From Pestalotiopsis fici W106-1 (lineage: Eukaryota > Ascomycota > Sordariomycetes > Amphisphaeriales > Sporocadaceae), in NCBI RefSeq assembly GCF_000516985.1, contig NW_006917097.1, forward strand, positions 1,302,001 through 1,366,000: DNA of 64,000 nucleotides. Direction: 5' to 3'. The position numbers were made by a program, and so were the translations under genes. Below, piece by piece: positions 1 through 12,453 of the stretch. Below the pieces are notes generated by a model. It had not been told where the DNA came from. It worked only from the letters and a program-made list of their open reading frames with translations, and searched no databases. The first letter of the stretch is position 1. Each line of letters starts with the position of its first letter.

Positions 1-1585
1 CCACGACAATGGAGCCCTCCGTGGAGACGCTCTCCGGCCCTTTTACCTGGCCCCCAGGCCGGAGCCGCAATCTTGGCAAGTACCTAGGTAGTCAGTAGAT
101 TCTCTCATGATCATATTTCTGCCCACTCTCGGGTACTGGATACCAGAGGGTGCCGAGAAGAGCCAGGCCTTGAGTGATTCCGCCTTGATGCTTGATTGCT
201 TTGCTCCTTGATCCATCAGACCCGCACTCTTATCTTCAATTCTGCGGCAGCCGTTCCGCCGCACAGATCGCGAGTGGATATTCTCGAATATGAAAGTTTC
301 GGCAAGTCATGCCGTTTGGACTAACAGAGGGCAAGTAGCTGTGCTACGTCTCTTGGAGGAATGTGAATCGTGGGATGTTGTTGGCAAGAAGAGGCAATCT
401 AAGACAAAGCAAGTGTCTATTTGCTCTATGGAACTCACTGATTTTAGTATTGTTGTTGATATTCCCTTCCTCTTGAATACCAGTCAGGATGCAAAACATC
501 CTTTAAGCTTATTCACACCAGTGTGACGTGGATCGACATTTCATAATAGTATGGTGTTTCCTAACTTCTGCACGGTCCAATCCCGGGAGAACAACTCCAC
601 CCCCACCACCCGAACGAAATGCGGATACCTTTTACGGTATACTGTGTAGAAATCATCCAGGGGCAAGGAGATATGCATTGTGAATAAGCAAACCTATTGA
701 GATCATCATTGACGCTTTTCAAGGCGGACCGGTGTGATTTGACTGGGCAGCTACTTGGCCACAGACGTAAGAGTTTGAGGTTCCGGCCACAGCATATTCT
801 TACCGACGACGCTGTATAATCCGTCTTCCGTGCAGTCACGGGAGTATAGTTTCCAGATCCAGATAATCTATACTCTGGAGATTCCCAGTTTCTAGCTACT
901 CTCATTGGTGCTCTCAGTTCTGAAGCAAGAATCGATACGGGAGGGATCTGCCCAACCAGAGCCACCTGAATCAAGGCTTACTAATGCCAAAGCAGACATT
1001 TCAGGGCGACCCATAGGCCACCTCCACTGTCCGGTCTTGTTCCCCGGCAGGATTCCGCAAGTCTAAATCTATGCTTCTCGGAAATTACAGTTCAAAAACC
1101 CACAAGACTTTCCACACGATCATACATAGTAAGGCGGCTCAAAGCTTTGGAGCCAATATATCCACCTGGTTGATGAGATCGGGGTTGTGATTCACCGACC
1201 GACTCTGTTCTCGTATGAAGTTTACTCCGGGCTTCGACTAGAATCAACGAGACACGGTCCTGAAATCGCAAGGTGACTCAACACTGTTTTGTACGCAGTG
1301 TATATACCAAAGAACAACATGTGCCGCCTGGTAGAGTACAAAAGATCTAATCTTTGAAATTTTGTTGAATATGAAAATCATGATTTGTGTCAATGTAATG
1401 ATTTCAACCAAACTAATCTATCATCATAATAACGTGGCCACATGCCAGCCGACCTTTTTGAACAAAGGAAACTCTCCAACAATATGATTACCAAAACGCC
1501 TGAATCTTGATCAAAAGACTTTGTGCAAAAAATATGAAAAGGCACCTATCTACTTCCACTCCCGTCTTTAGTGATGACTCCCTGC
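1..1585. other. gene-poor flank, nothing recognised
   Basis: Reading frames here are short, overlap on both strands, and show no domain, signal peptide or splice structure. The longest (561-974, minus) has a composition like translated non-coding DNA. I see no tRNA or repeat. Confidence 0.5.
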
Positions 1586-3365
1586 TCACAGCCGGGTGAC
1601 AGCGGGCGACCACTTGACATTGACGCTCGTAGTTGACGAAGCGACCGAGCCGTCCTTGCCGATACCCATTTCGCCACCGACATTGCGCTTAACAGCCTCC
1701 AATAGGGCGTCACGATCTTCATTAACCTTGATAATAGCCGCGCGGGCACCGGCCCAGGCCTTGCGTTTTCCGGTATCAAAGAGACGAAGCAGATGGGGAG
1801 TGTAGACACCGTTGGCGCACATGTTGTAAAACTTGCGGTCTTTCCACCAGAAACTCCAAGCAGCACTACTCCAGCCAAGGTTCTCGTACAGACCGGTACC
1901 TGCGCACTCATGAACCCACTTGAGCCAGAGATGGGGCTTGAGCTTTCCCTTGTAGTGACTGGTAAACTTTTGGCGGCCATGCGTGAGCCAGGGCTGGTAT
2001 TCATAGATCCACTGCCACATGGTCTGCGTATCTGGAAGAGAAGACTTGCCGGCCCAGATTTGGGCAACGGCCATGGCCGTAAGATCTCTCATTGTTCCAC
2101 CGCTCTCGGGGACCATGGGGTAGCACAAACAGGCAATAGAGTCGGGGTATTCTGGCGGAAAGACGTTCTGGTACAGATTGGGCAGCGGGAACTTGGGGTC
2201 GATAATGGTCCAGGTCAGAGCGTCGTTGAGAACACCAAAGTCATTTTCATATCCGGTACCGAGAACAATGGCATCCACGTCATCAAGGAGTTGACCATTC
2301 TCAAGTTGAACCATCTTTGGACCAATGATGGCTTTGACCGCGGCGACTGGCTCAATCTTCTTGGCACGGCACAGGGGTATAATATCGTCACTGATGACGG
2401 GCGTGGAGTAGTCCTCACAGCCAGGAGAAGGCTCAAAGCCCCAGGCGGGATCCTGAGGGCCCCAGGCCGCCGCAACCATCTTGCTAAGGGCCCAATCGGT
2501 TAACTTGGCATAAGTCTTTGGAACATACTCGCTTAGCCAAAAGGCAAGTCTTGTAGCCGACCATGAAGAAGAAAAGTCTAGAGGTTTGCCCTCATTGTTG
2601 ATACGAGGCAGAATCTTGGCACCTCGGCGATGGGACAGGTACGTCTTGGCTGTCTGAGAAGTAAGGTCTGAGGCAATGTCAGCGGCGGTATTTCCAAGAC
2701 CCAGAACAATGACATTCTGGTCCTGGAACTCTTCGGCGTTGTTGTAGGCAATGGAATGAAGGATACGCCCTTCGAAACGCGCCTGGCCCTGGATCTTGGG
2801 CATCTTGGGCACAGTATCACACCCCGTGGCCCAAACAATCTTGTCAAATTCGCGAGGATATTCTTCGTCTTTGAAACTGAGAAGCCATTTGGTGTCGAGT
2901 TGGTTCCTCCTCACAGACGTGGCCGTCTTGTTGAACTCAATGTATGCCTCGAGGCCAGTGTCCCGGACATAGGACTGCCAGTATTTTCCCCAGATAGGGG
3001 CCGTGACGTGAAGAGGAAAGTCTGCATTCATATTGGGTGAGTTCCAGTTGGTCTTTGGATAGAGGAACTTGAGAGGCTTACCATCCGGAACCGGATAATC
3101 AGCAATCGGACAAGAAAACTTGCTAGTCTGATATTTTGTGCAGTGGATTGTAGAGACATGGTCGGGGTCCTCAGATAGCGTCCAGACACCACCTACATTT
3201 GGCCGTCTCTCAAACGCTGTAACATCGAAGCCTTCATCCAAAAGGTTTTTGAGTGCTGATACTCCGGCCGGGCCTGAAGAATTGATTAGATGACAAGAAA
3301 TGTTGACCTGTCTGGTGATACTCACCTGTGCCGACAACGGCAATTGTGGCCGGTTTCGAGCTCAT
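1586..3365 (-). CDS. FAD-dependent (flavin-containing) monooxygenase
   Basis: Predicted class B flavoprotein monooxygenase of the FMO/dimethylaniline monooxygenase group, using FAD, NADPH and O2 to oxidise a soft nucleophile or carbonyl; substrate unknown. Two exons, 3365-3326 and 3273-1586, with a 52-nt GTGAGT...CAG intron (3274-3325); 575 aa. The start at 3365 is chosen because splicing there gives MSSKPATIAVVGTGPAG, which completes the N-terminal FAD-binding GxGxxG; a reading that runs straight through the intron lacks it. Then come the ERRPNVGGVW FAD segment, an FMO fingerprint-like FEGRILHS (about residues 170-180) and a second dinucleotide site GLGNTAADIA (about residue 205) for NADPH. 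No signal peptide is visible. It lies head-to-head with the RNase H-like gene and upstream of a P450/GST/MFS group, so a tailoring or detoxification role is inferred. The family call is firm, the substrate is not. Confidence 0.9.
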
Positions 3366-4688
3366 GGTTGCTACCAAGCTTTATATACAACGTTTTGGAT
3401 TGAATTCCAACGTAGCTGGTTGACGCTCTAATATGCTACCTGCTCAAGACGAGAAGGAGAATGGAAGAAGTTGATGATGGTTGGTATGATGTTATGATCT
3501 CATAGAAAAAGCACTCTGAAACAAAAAGGCAGGAGCAGACTTAAATAATACCTGTGTTGTTTGGTAGGACTTTCTTGCATCGTAGAACATTTACGGAAAT
3601 AAAATAAGGTGAGGCTTTCCACGATGTGCAAGGTCCTACGCTCGGCAGTGCTTCCCGCGCCATACCCGCAAGTTCTTGTTTCAAAGTTCATGATAATTAC
3701 TGTGAGCACGGTAGATGGTAGCTCGATACTGCAAGAGAACAAAGCCAAGAGTTGGGTGATCGGCAATCCGACTCAGACGAGTGACGGTAGTTACTATGAC
3801 CGTGGTCGTATAGAAGATGCTCGGAAGAGTTACTAAATATAACGGGCGGTTTTAGCAGAGTGCACATGTGCCGCTTGGGGCGTAAATATGGTAGTAGTAA
3901 GCACAAGGCCCTAGCCATTTGAAATGGTCGCTGTAGCCAAGGAACAAGCACTGAAAATAAGCTAATGGGCGGGTAACGGAGCATTTGACGCCCCTAAGGC
4001 CAGGTACCGAGGTACCCCTGCGCTGGGCACCTTGATCGGGGTTCAAGTCAGCCGCGATCCGAGAATGAGAACATATCATTTTTCCAACGTTTATTAGATC
4101 CACGACAGACCATTACAAGCTCAAATTAACTCCTCAGACTTTCCCTTGGGGCATTTGAAGGTAGGCTTGATACATGGGCACGTTCCTGGCGCATCAGGCA
4201 AGGGACAGCAATGAGATGGAGCTACACTGGCCAGACTGCCTCTATCCGTGCGGCCAAGATGAGTTGCTTTCTTTTCATGTGCTGGCTTTTGAGTAGCTGC
4301 TCTGTGAAAAGCAATACCTATCCTGAATCAATTGTTGATCATGGAGTGATGGCTAGATTCTCCTTGCATGGCTTAATAAGACCTCAAGCAAACTATTGTT
4401 CCCTTTATCTTTCGGGGTAACTGAAATGGAGGGGATGTTTCAATCGCGCCGGTGCAAAAGCAAGGATAGTACCAAGCTGTGGCAGTCCCTCCTCCACGGG
4501 AAGCTACGGGCAAACGAGCTGGGGGTTATCCGCCGGCATTTGCACTAAACCTGGGGGGGCTATCAAGGACGCAGGGCTTGTTGTTGTGCTGCTACATTAA
4601 ATAATACTGTGACGGCCACATCTGTGAAAAGGTATTTTATCGAGAACTTCTCGTACAAACGAGATCTCGTGTGCCTCAATTTTTCACC
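3366..4688. other. divergent intergenic region (FMO / RNase H-like)
   Basis: About 1.3 kb between two divergent genes. Frames at 3500-4100 are short and unsupported. An AT-rich TTATATA lies at about 3381, very close to the FMO start. A G-rich stretch sits near 4550. Otherwise nothing recognised. Confidence 0.4.
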
Positions 4689-5498
4689 ATGAGGGCCAAA
4701 ATCTCAGTTCTCACCAGCCGGTCGGGCGGCCGTTACAGAAAACCGGCCTATCGGCATCTTGATCGGGACGCCGAGGTATCCCGCGCGACTACATTCAGGC
4801 CACAGTTTAAAGATGAGACTCCCGAGAGCCACTTCCCACTACAGACGGTCGTTCGCCTCGACCAGCCTCGCTTCATCAATCGATACGACAGCAGAGAGAT
4901 ACTGATTGTCGTGGACGGAAGCTGCTGGAATAACGGGCACTCGGTCTTCCCAGACTTGCCCGCTGCCGGTGGCTGCTCCTTTGTCTTCAAGGGCGGCCGC
5001 GGCGGAGCTATCGCCACTTACCCATTTCTACAGGATGGCAGCGAGCCGGGTGGAACCGTTGGCTTTCCGCTCGAGATCGAGGGCCCGGACGGAGTCTTTT
5101 ACGATCCCACCAGCAATGCTGCCAAGTTGCGCGCCGTAATTGCTGCTTTGGAGTTTCGTCCCTGGCATCTGGAAGGCTGGCGTAAAATTGTCATAGCCAC
5201 TGACCTGGCCTATGTTGCCAATGGCGCAACCGAGTGGCTCCCCAGATGGGTCGCCAGAGGCTGGCGCAAAGGTCGCGGACGGGGTGGACTCGCCAACCGA
5301 TCTCTGTGGGAGAAATTACATGGGGTGATCAGCAACCTCAAGAGTCACGGGACTGAGGTTTCTTTTTGGCTCATCACACGCAATAACCCAGCTAGCCATT
5401 CTGGCGTCGTTCGGGAGGCCAAGAGTGCAGCCCGGGAAGCTGCCTCGCAAGTGGGATTCAACTATGAATGGACCAGGCTAGCTGGAATCAATGTGTAG
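4689..5498 (+). CDS. RNase H-fold protein with degenerate active site
   Basis: Single-exon, 269 aa counted from the first ATG (4689). Residues about 74-260 follow the RNase HI plan: a first strand IVVDGSCWNNG with the first carboxylate (D76), the helix SNAAKLRAVIAALE, and ATDLAYVANGATEWLPRW with the third acid (D172), followed by the typical GW...NRSLWEKL stretch. Catalytic RNase H needs a D-E-D-D set. Here the Glu of the usual (N)xAELxA motif is Lys (K146), and the final Asp before the C-terminal helix is not evident (ITRNNPASHSGVV). So the fold call is good, but hydrolysis of RNA:DNA hybrids is doubtful; nucleic-acid binding without cleavage is possible. The N-terminal 70 residues are basic and unassigned. 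It sits among metabolic genes with no obvious link to them. Confidence 0.75.
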   Translation: MRAKISVLTSRSGGRYRKPAYRHLDRDAEVSRATTFRPQFKDETPESHFPLQTVVRLDQPRFINRYDSREILIVVDGSCWNNGHSVFPDLPAAGGCSFVFKGGRGGAIATYPFLQDGSEPGGTVGFPLEIEGPDGVFYDPTSNAAKLRAVIAALEFRPWHLEGWRKIVIATDLAYVANGATEWLPRWVARGWRKGRGRGGLANRSLWEKLHGVISNLKSHGTEVSFWLITRNNPASHSGVVREAKSAAREAASQVGFNYEWTRLAGINV

Positions 5499-6200
5499 TC
5501 TTGATCATGCATCAGTAATGGCCGGAAACCTTCACCAAGCTTGCCAGACTTTCGCCTTCAATACTGAAACTTTACACGTATTGCTTATTGAACTTGTCGG
5601 CCTTGTTCATCAACGCCAACAAATCCTTCACTAACACGTGTGGCATGAAATGTCGACACAATATAATCAGCGCGGTACTTGACGACACTGCACCAAGAAG
5701 ATGGCCATTTCTCCAATACCGCTTGTCACATCTGCAATCTTGCACCAATTCTGCTCAACATTGGCTACCGGTGATTAGCATTGAATCTGTGGAAAGAAAA
5801 CTGGGGGAAATCCAAGGACAGAATAGTTGGTTTCCTAGTTCTTATCATATGGTCTGAGACGGGAAAATATCGCACACTTGATGAGAAACAATCTATCATT
5901 CGAAGCTGAGAGCGGCGGATAGTTTGACATTTTAAACCCATTTCTGCCAAGCCAATGTTCATCTTTGTACCAAGATCAACCAATGAGTAGTTAAGTTGCT
6001 GACCGACTGCAAATAGTCTATGATTGGTGGACCATGTGGCGGGGCGAGTGTAGTAATGCTGGATTTAGTAAAAGTAAGCCCGCCAAAATCTCTTGCCAGC
6101 AAGTGTAGGATAATGTCCACGCGCAACTACGAAACGGCACGTCGGTCGAAACATCATGTTTAGCCTGTGATTTCTTTAGCGCTTTGGTGGTATTTCAACA
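5499..6200. other. convergent intergenic region, nothing recognised
   Basis: About 700 bp between the 3' ends of the RNase H-like gene and the Zn2Cys6 regulator. It probably holds the 3' UTRs of both. Frames at 5588-5983 have no support. Confidence 0.4.
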
Positions 6201-7670
6201 TCATATCCATCTCACCAGTGCAAAGGCCTTGGGAATCAAGGCGCAGCTTCCCAGCAGACACAAACTGTCCGTGAACCATTTCCGTTGGGTCTCGTCGAGA
6301 CACGAGGCTCTTGAAGCACAGTACAGTGGAAACAAAAGCATAGCAGCTCTTACAAAAAACTCCATTGTATTTTGTGAGTGCTGTCCTCTTTCAGCAAAAA
6401 GTGTGCTGATGTGAGCTTCAATCGTGGAGCGAATGCCTTTGGCCGCGTCTTCGATAGCGGAACGCAAGTTTAGAAACTCTTTAGTGTTATGGTATCCATC
6501 ATTGGGGTGGAGAAAATCGCCGCTCCACAGCAGAAAGCTGGCGGTCATGATTTGTAAAGTTCTATACTCGTTTAGGCGAATTGCAGAAATATCTGTACCC
6601 TACGTCAGTGCTGAAATCCATTTTCAACATTTGCTTAGTATACAGTTTTACCTTTGAGCACATCAGCCCCAATGTCATGAAGCATTTCAACTGTGGGTAC
6701 GTTTTTCCTCTTGGAGATCATGGTCGGAAACAATTCCAGATCCAGATATATCTTCTTTATTGAAACCCGAATCTTTTGCACATCAATCTTTCGAGGCCGC
6801 TCAGGAAAGCCATCAAAGAGACTTGTCGTATCAGGAAGGATCTTTCGGAGCCGGAGCTTGGTAACATCCAGCAGTCGACATGCCACCTCTGGATCTCCTA
6901 CAGCAGCCACTGCCGACAAGTTGTTGTTGATATCACTGTCCGACTCGATCAACTTGACGGCTCTGTGAAGATGTAGTGTCGAACTCGAAACAGGCGATCG
7001 TGACACAAGACTGAGTAGTCCGTCGAGGTGCGTCTGCCATGTCTTGTCGTTTGGATCGAGATTCACAATCATCTGTTGCATGTCTTGAGCCGAAAGTCAT
7101 TTTCATGGTTTCCAAGGACTGCTATACCTCATATAGTGCAAACAACAGCACGGGAAAAAATATTGAATCCGAGGACGAGCTGGACGCTAGAGCCTTTCTC
7201 AGTTGTCGTGTCGCCTGGCCGTACTGAGCCAAAAGTGTTCTTCGTTCTTCCAAAGTCTGTGTTTGGCGACGCAGGGCAATAAAGCCGTTGTTGACGACTT
7301 CAAATACAGACCCCGATGCGATGTCGAGCTCATCTGCCGTCAAAGTGCTCTGGCGCTGGGCAATAACGGCACCAGGCGAGCGGGAACGGGTGTTGGCGAC
7401 CATGAGGTCAAGCGCTGGGGAAGCAAGGGCAAACGAATGAAGGATTTGTGAGAAACAATCAGACCTGGGCTGAAGAAGGCCTACTTGAGCATTACCCGGC
7501 ACAATTACCAAACTATCGATCCCGTCGCGCTGCTCCTTGGTTGCGGCATAGCCTAGACAAATCCTATTTGACTTGACGCAGCGCTGGCAAACCGGTCGGG
7601 TCGTGTCACATCGGATCCGCCTGCGCTTACAAGTTGTACACCCCTTGCTCGCATGACCAGTATTGACCAT
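6201..7670 (-). CDS. Zn2Cys6 fungal transcription factor
   Basis: Three exons: 7670-7128, 7072-6652 and 6592-6201, with introns of 55 and 59 nt whose phases match exactly; 451 aa from the ATG at 7670. Near the N-terminus is a complete binuclear zinc cluster, CTTCKRRRIRCDTTRPVC followed by CQRC-type spacing (C-x2-C-x6-C-x6-C-x2-C-x6-C). It is followed by SNRICLGY and a long, poorly conserved regulatory region ending at RWI. This layout suits nuclear DNA binding to CGG half-sites. The frame is open upstream of 7670 without an ATG, so a further 5' exon is possible; DLESVAATLSSF would then belong to it. It lies divergent from the GST gene and between the FMO and the P450, so it is the natural candidate pathway regulator for this block (inference). 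Confidence 0.88.
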
Positions 7671-8330
7671 GCTGCCTTGATTAGAGGCAAAAGAAGAAAG
7701 TGTAGCTGCCACAGATTCCAAGTCAGAGAAGTCAAGTGGGAGATCAGTATCGCGATTTTGATGTCGAGTTGATTATCAGCCTCTATTTCTTGGACCATGG
7801 GCAATGAAAGGTTGACTCGTCTGCCAAGTAAAGCGCCGACGCTAGCATTCTCGCAAAGCTACTGCACGAGCGCGGCGTCGGTCTGCAATGCAAGCTTACC
7901 CTGTACCTTGATGTAGTCATCACCTACAGGGTCATTCGGCTCCTACCGATCCAATGGCAGTGGGCTCTGGTTGATTCTGATTCTACTCATAGTCATTATA
8001 TAATCGCACAAAGGCTGTCATGATGATATATCATTTCTTGGGATCTTGCGCTAGTGTTTTCGCATCAAGAATTTCAATGTCATGATTTCGGGAAAAGAAC
8101 GACGCTAGTGAATTCGCAACAACATGCCGCTACTGCAGTACGATACAGCCGATGCATTTCAACGGTCATATCATTGGTAATACTCAGACGTCCCTTTCAA
8201 TTATAAATATAGCATAGTAATACCAGGTTTGATGTAACATCCAAGAAGCAGCTGCTCAGACTTCATTTGTAGCGGCATTGCCATTAGATATTTCATGACC
8301 ACGTCCAAAACTTTAGCATATAGGAAGAAC
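7671..8330. promoter_or_regulatory. bidirectional promoter region, regulator / GST
   Basis: About 660 bp between divergent start codons. It carries a TATA-like TATAAATA at 8202-8209, about 120 bp upstream of the GST start, and many AT-rich tracts. No clear CGG-N-CCG site was picked out by eye. Confidence 0.45.
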
Positions 8331-9181
8331 ATGGCCCTGCAACCAATCGAGCTCTGGGGACACTGGGGAGCCCCAAATCCATGGTTCGTGTCCACTTTTC
8401 AAGTCTTGAAATCCATGGCAACGCTGACTTGGTACAGGAAAGTTGTCCTCATCCTCGAAGAGCTCAAGCTGCCGTATATCATCAAGACGTTGGAGTTTAC
8501 CGAGGTCAAGTCGGAGGAATATGTCAAGCTGAATCCCAATGGACGACTGCCGACCATTGTAGATCCCAACACTGGCATTACCCTTTGGGAGGTAAGATAG
8601 TCTTGCCCATAGCTAATCTTATTAGTGCAATGAAATGAGGCTGATGTTTATATGCCAGTCCGGAGCCATCATTGGCTATCTGATTGATCAATATGACAAG
8701 GCCGGCCATATCTCCTTTCACACTGCGCCAGAGAAATACTTGACTCGGCAGTGGTTGGCTTTTCAGATATCCGGTATGTGCCTTTTAGTTTGCCAAAAGG
8801 TGACTTGTCACTGACATTTTCAAAGGACAAGGGCCATACTACGGCCAAGCTATCTGGTTTGCACGCTTCCACCCGGAAAAAATCTCTTCCGCCATTGACC
8901 GTTATGTCAATGAAGTCGTAAGAGTTATTGGCGTTCTTGATGATGCTCTCAACAGAGGTGGCACTGGTTGGCTCGTCGGCGACAAGTGCACCTATGCCGA
9001 CTTGGCCTTTGTCACTTGGGCCCATCTCGGATACGGTCTCCTGAAGCAGCTCAACAAGTTGGACCAAATTGAAAAGTACGAAAAGTACGCTGCATGGATC
9101 AAGTCTCTTGAGAGTCGTGAGACGGTCAAGAAAGTGTTGGACTCGATAGCCAAAGGAAGAGCGGAACATGGCTTACCATGA
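8331..9181 (+). CDS. glutathione S-transferase, Ure2-like
   Basis: Four exons (8331-8383, 8438-8591, 8659-8773, 8826-9181), with introns of 54, 67 and 52 nt; 225 aa, the usual length of a cytosolic GST. Splicing gives MALQPIELWGHWGAPNPWK followed by VVLILEELKLPY, the thioredoxin-fold start of fungal Ure2/theta-like GSTs. Then come NPNGRLPTIVDP and LWESGAIIGYL, the glutathione-binding ESGAI motif. The all-helical C-terminal domain includes GTGWLVGDKCTYADLAFVTW, the conserved N-capping/TYAD segment. It should conjugate glutathione to electrophiles or act in isomerisation. The flanking regulator and P450 suggest xenobiotic or metabolite handling. The splice sites are canonical with CTGAC branch points; the model is secure. 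Confidence 0.93.
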
Positions 9182-10509
9182 GCTAGAGCAATAAGACTAT
9201 AGTATGATCCTAGCAAGGTGATATGGAAATAAAGGTACTTGCAACCAATAATCCGCGAATCTTTAATGCGCGTAGAATTGATTAGCAGGCAATGCACTTA
9301 TAGCAACTTATTTTTAAGCTCCAATAGAGTTTATCAACTGCTGTGATTGCTGTTTTCCAGGTTATAGCAAAGTCCAACGTTGTGGAATGGGATCTCCAAG
9401 GCGGTAGTATGTTTTGCCTGTTATCTGTTACATGACTTGCCTCAAACTGTGGTGACACACGATCAGCGAAAAAAGCCCACTGGCACGATCGAGTGCTGAC
9501 TGTGCCCGTATTCGTACACGTATAGTGTGTATTATTTTGGCTCAGCGAATCCCGCCGGCTAATACTCTGGTGCATGCTACCAATGCATAGTAGTTATGCA
9601 TAAATATGAACTCTTGATCCAGGGTCCGGTCTTTCAACCATCCGTTTAATGAAATCATAAGATACTAGTAGTTCAATTTTGAGTATAATGTACCGAGACT
9701 GCACGAGGTTGCACACGTCATGCATGCCAATCTAGCGCGCAAAGAGATAATGCATCTGTGCTCGACAAATTGCCTGGCCAGTCAACAGACTCACGTACAA
9801 GACCAATCACTTTTTCGGCAATGATGTAACACCAGGGTGCGGGGAAGGGATGCTGCAGATCGAATCTTCAGCGGCTTCCTATAGGTATTCGTAGTTGCTA
9901 CACCAATTTCTAGCGTCTCATCTTGAAAGAGCCGGACCGGGATTGGGCAAACCCGAATCGTCGAGTTATACACCACTACGCCTATGAGCTGGGCTCTCAA
10001 GCCTCTATTTCACAACTACCGTAGCAGTAGAACTCGACGGCGTGGTGAAGCTGTCAGATTCCCATTTTTTTCGCTGACATTGGCTTTAGTCGTTGCCGAT
10101 CGCCTTTTAGTGAAGCGAACGAAGTGTGCTATCTGTGGACTCGTGCACAGTCTTAATGCTGAGATAAGTTCACGATGGGGGGATCTCCGATGGTCTGGGA
10201 TTAGTGCAAACCTTGCTCCGTCGTCTAGAAATGAAATAAATACTTGCCTTTTAATGCCAAACGTGCATCGTGTGTATGTGCACGACGGATACTCGCAGTT
10301 CCGTTTCATTAACGGGTTTGAGGGGATTCATTCAAACTTCAAATGCCGTCTTCCCCTAAAGTCTCCTCCTTGCTTCACGTATCAACTACCTGGTCCAGGT
10401 AGGTTATAGCTTGGGCCTCAAATACAGATTTCAGAATTCACTCTTCCTCTCTTCACACTTGTACTCCTCTTCGTACCCTATGTATTGTCATTTTATTCTA
10501 CAAGACGCC
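9182..10509. other. intergenic region, nothing recognised
   Basis: About 1.3 kb between the GST 3' end and the CYP-A start. Frames (for example 9984-10409) lack any recognisable domain. An upstream in-frame extension of CYP-A to 10411 lacks a good ATG and was not used. Confidence 0.4.
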
Positions 10510-12262
10510 ATGGAGCACTATATCGAGGTACTCTCGGATCGCAGCTCTGTGCTAATAGCCATCATCATTATACCAACCACGATATTCATCGTTTCGCACC
10601 TATTGAGCAGCGGAGCGGCGCAATTTCCCTTGCTCGGCGGGGAGCTTGGAAACTCGGAGAAGCGCCGAAAGGCTTTCTTTGCCGGCGCTGCGGCACTTTA
10701 CGATCAAGGATATGCGGCTTTCAGGGACAAGCCATTTCGACTCACAACGGTTGATGGTGAGGCACACTGACTGTCTTTTGATGTAGTGCATTCAGCATGT
10801 TAACAGGATCTAGGCGAACGAATTGTCGTGCCGACTTCTGCGTTGGATGAACTAAGGCGTTTACCAGACGAAACCATTAGCAATAAAGAGGCTCTCAACA
10901 AGGTAGGACTTTTGATGCCCTCGGATAGCCCATTCTGTTGACATGGCTGCAGACTGTGGAGAACCGATATACCGGACTTCATGCAGATAACAAACTGCTC
11001 AACCATATCATACGGGCGGACCTCACACGAAACTTGAGTGAGTAATTCAAACTTGCGGATTTCTTGATGAGCACCAAGTCTGACTAGTGCAAGGCCGTTT
11101 GAACCCCCGACTCGGAGAAGAGGTGGCGCGCACCGTGGACGAAGTACTCGGTCCGTGTGAGGACTGGACTCGGGTGACGATACACCAAAAGTTTCTGCGG
11201 ATCGTCGCCATTGTCTCGGGACAAATCTTCCTTGGACCCGAACTCTGCCGCAAAGAAGAGTACTTGTACGCCAGCATCAACTACACGGTTGATGTTTTTG
11301 CCGCCATTCGCAAGCTCAAGGCTTGGCATCATCTGCTTCGCCCCGTGGCCCAATACTTTATCCCCGAGATCAAGACACTCAATGAACATCGCATAAAGGC
11401 GAGGGAGTTTCTGCTGCCCATTATCAAGGAGCGCAAAGCGGCGGCAGCGGCCGGCCAAGAGCTGCCCGATGACATGTTGCAGTGGATGATCAACAAGGCC
11501 GACGAGTTCCAGTTCAGTGACCAGGAACTGGCGGATACGCAGCTGACCTTGAGCCTTGCTGCCATTCATACCACGTCGGCAACGGCGACTGATATCCTGT
11601 CTGAGCTGGTCGTACGGCCCGAGGTTGTCGAAGAGCTGAGGGGTGAGATCAAGGAGGTTCTCCAACGGCACGACGGTGTGATTCATACTCAGACATTATT
11701 CGAGATGAAACTCCTAGACAGCGTCATGAGAGAAGCGCAGAGAGTGTCTCCGTTTAACCAAGGTATGTAACCACAAGTGCATTGACGTGAACAATATTGT
11801 CTAATCCTAAATATCAAACCAGCCCGCTTCAGCCGCTACGTCAGCAAGCCCGTCACCCTCAGCAACGGCATCCACCTGCCCGCGGGCTACACCATTGAGT
11901 CGCCCCACGGGCCCGTGATGCGGGACACGGCCATTTACCCCGATGCCGACAAGTTTGACGCGCATCGGTTCGCGGACCTGCGGGCCGCGCGCGTCCCCGA
12001 CCCCGTCAACTACAAGAGCCGCGAGCAGTACCAGTTTGTCTCCGTGACCAAGGAGAACATGAGCTTTGGCTTTGGTGCCCACGCCTGCCCTGGGCGCTTC
12101 TTTGCCGCCAATGAGATTAAGCTTATCCTCTCCCGCCTGCTGCTGCAATATGATCTCCGGCTGCCCGAGGGTACGCAGATTCCGCCTAGGTTGATTGCTG
12201 GTGCGCAGTCCCAGGCAAATCCAAAATTGCAGATTGAGCTCAGGAAAGTACAAACTGCCTGA
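10510..12262 (+). CDS. cytochrome P450 monooxygenase (CYP-A)
   Basis: Five exons (10510-10756, 10814-10902, 10953-11037, 11088-11762, 11823-12262) give 511 aa with all phases consistent. Residues about 14-32 form an N-terminal membrane anchor (VLIAIIIIPTTIFIVSHLL). The I-helix reads LAAIHTTSATATD, the ExxR motif is MREAQR, and the haem loop is FGFGAHACPGRFFAANE with axial Cys454. AIHTTS plus HACPGRFFA is the style of the ent-kaurene oxidase/indole-diterpene P450 group of fungi, so an ER-bound hydroxylase of a hydrophobic (perhaps terpenoid) substrate is likely. That substrate class is inferred from resemblance only. It is convergent with the MFS gene (191 bp apart) and shares the block with GST, FMO and the Zn2Cys6 regulator. 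Confidence 0.92.
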
Positions 12263-12453
12263 GATACGGGAGCTTTTGATGGCATTAATTTCGAAACATT
12301 TTGACCGAGCGTCAGACATCCTGGAACATGAATAGGAAGAATATTATCACAGTCATCCAAGATAAGAAGTTTGATAGATTGAAAAATGTATCCTAGGTTG
12401 AAAGCGTCACGTCGATTCAAAAGTACTACATATTTCATGCCGCACTGCCAGAT

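Noticed and set aside
561..974. 137-codon minus-strand frame near the left end
   Set aside because: No domain or splice partner; composition looks random.
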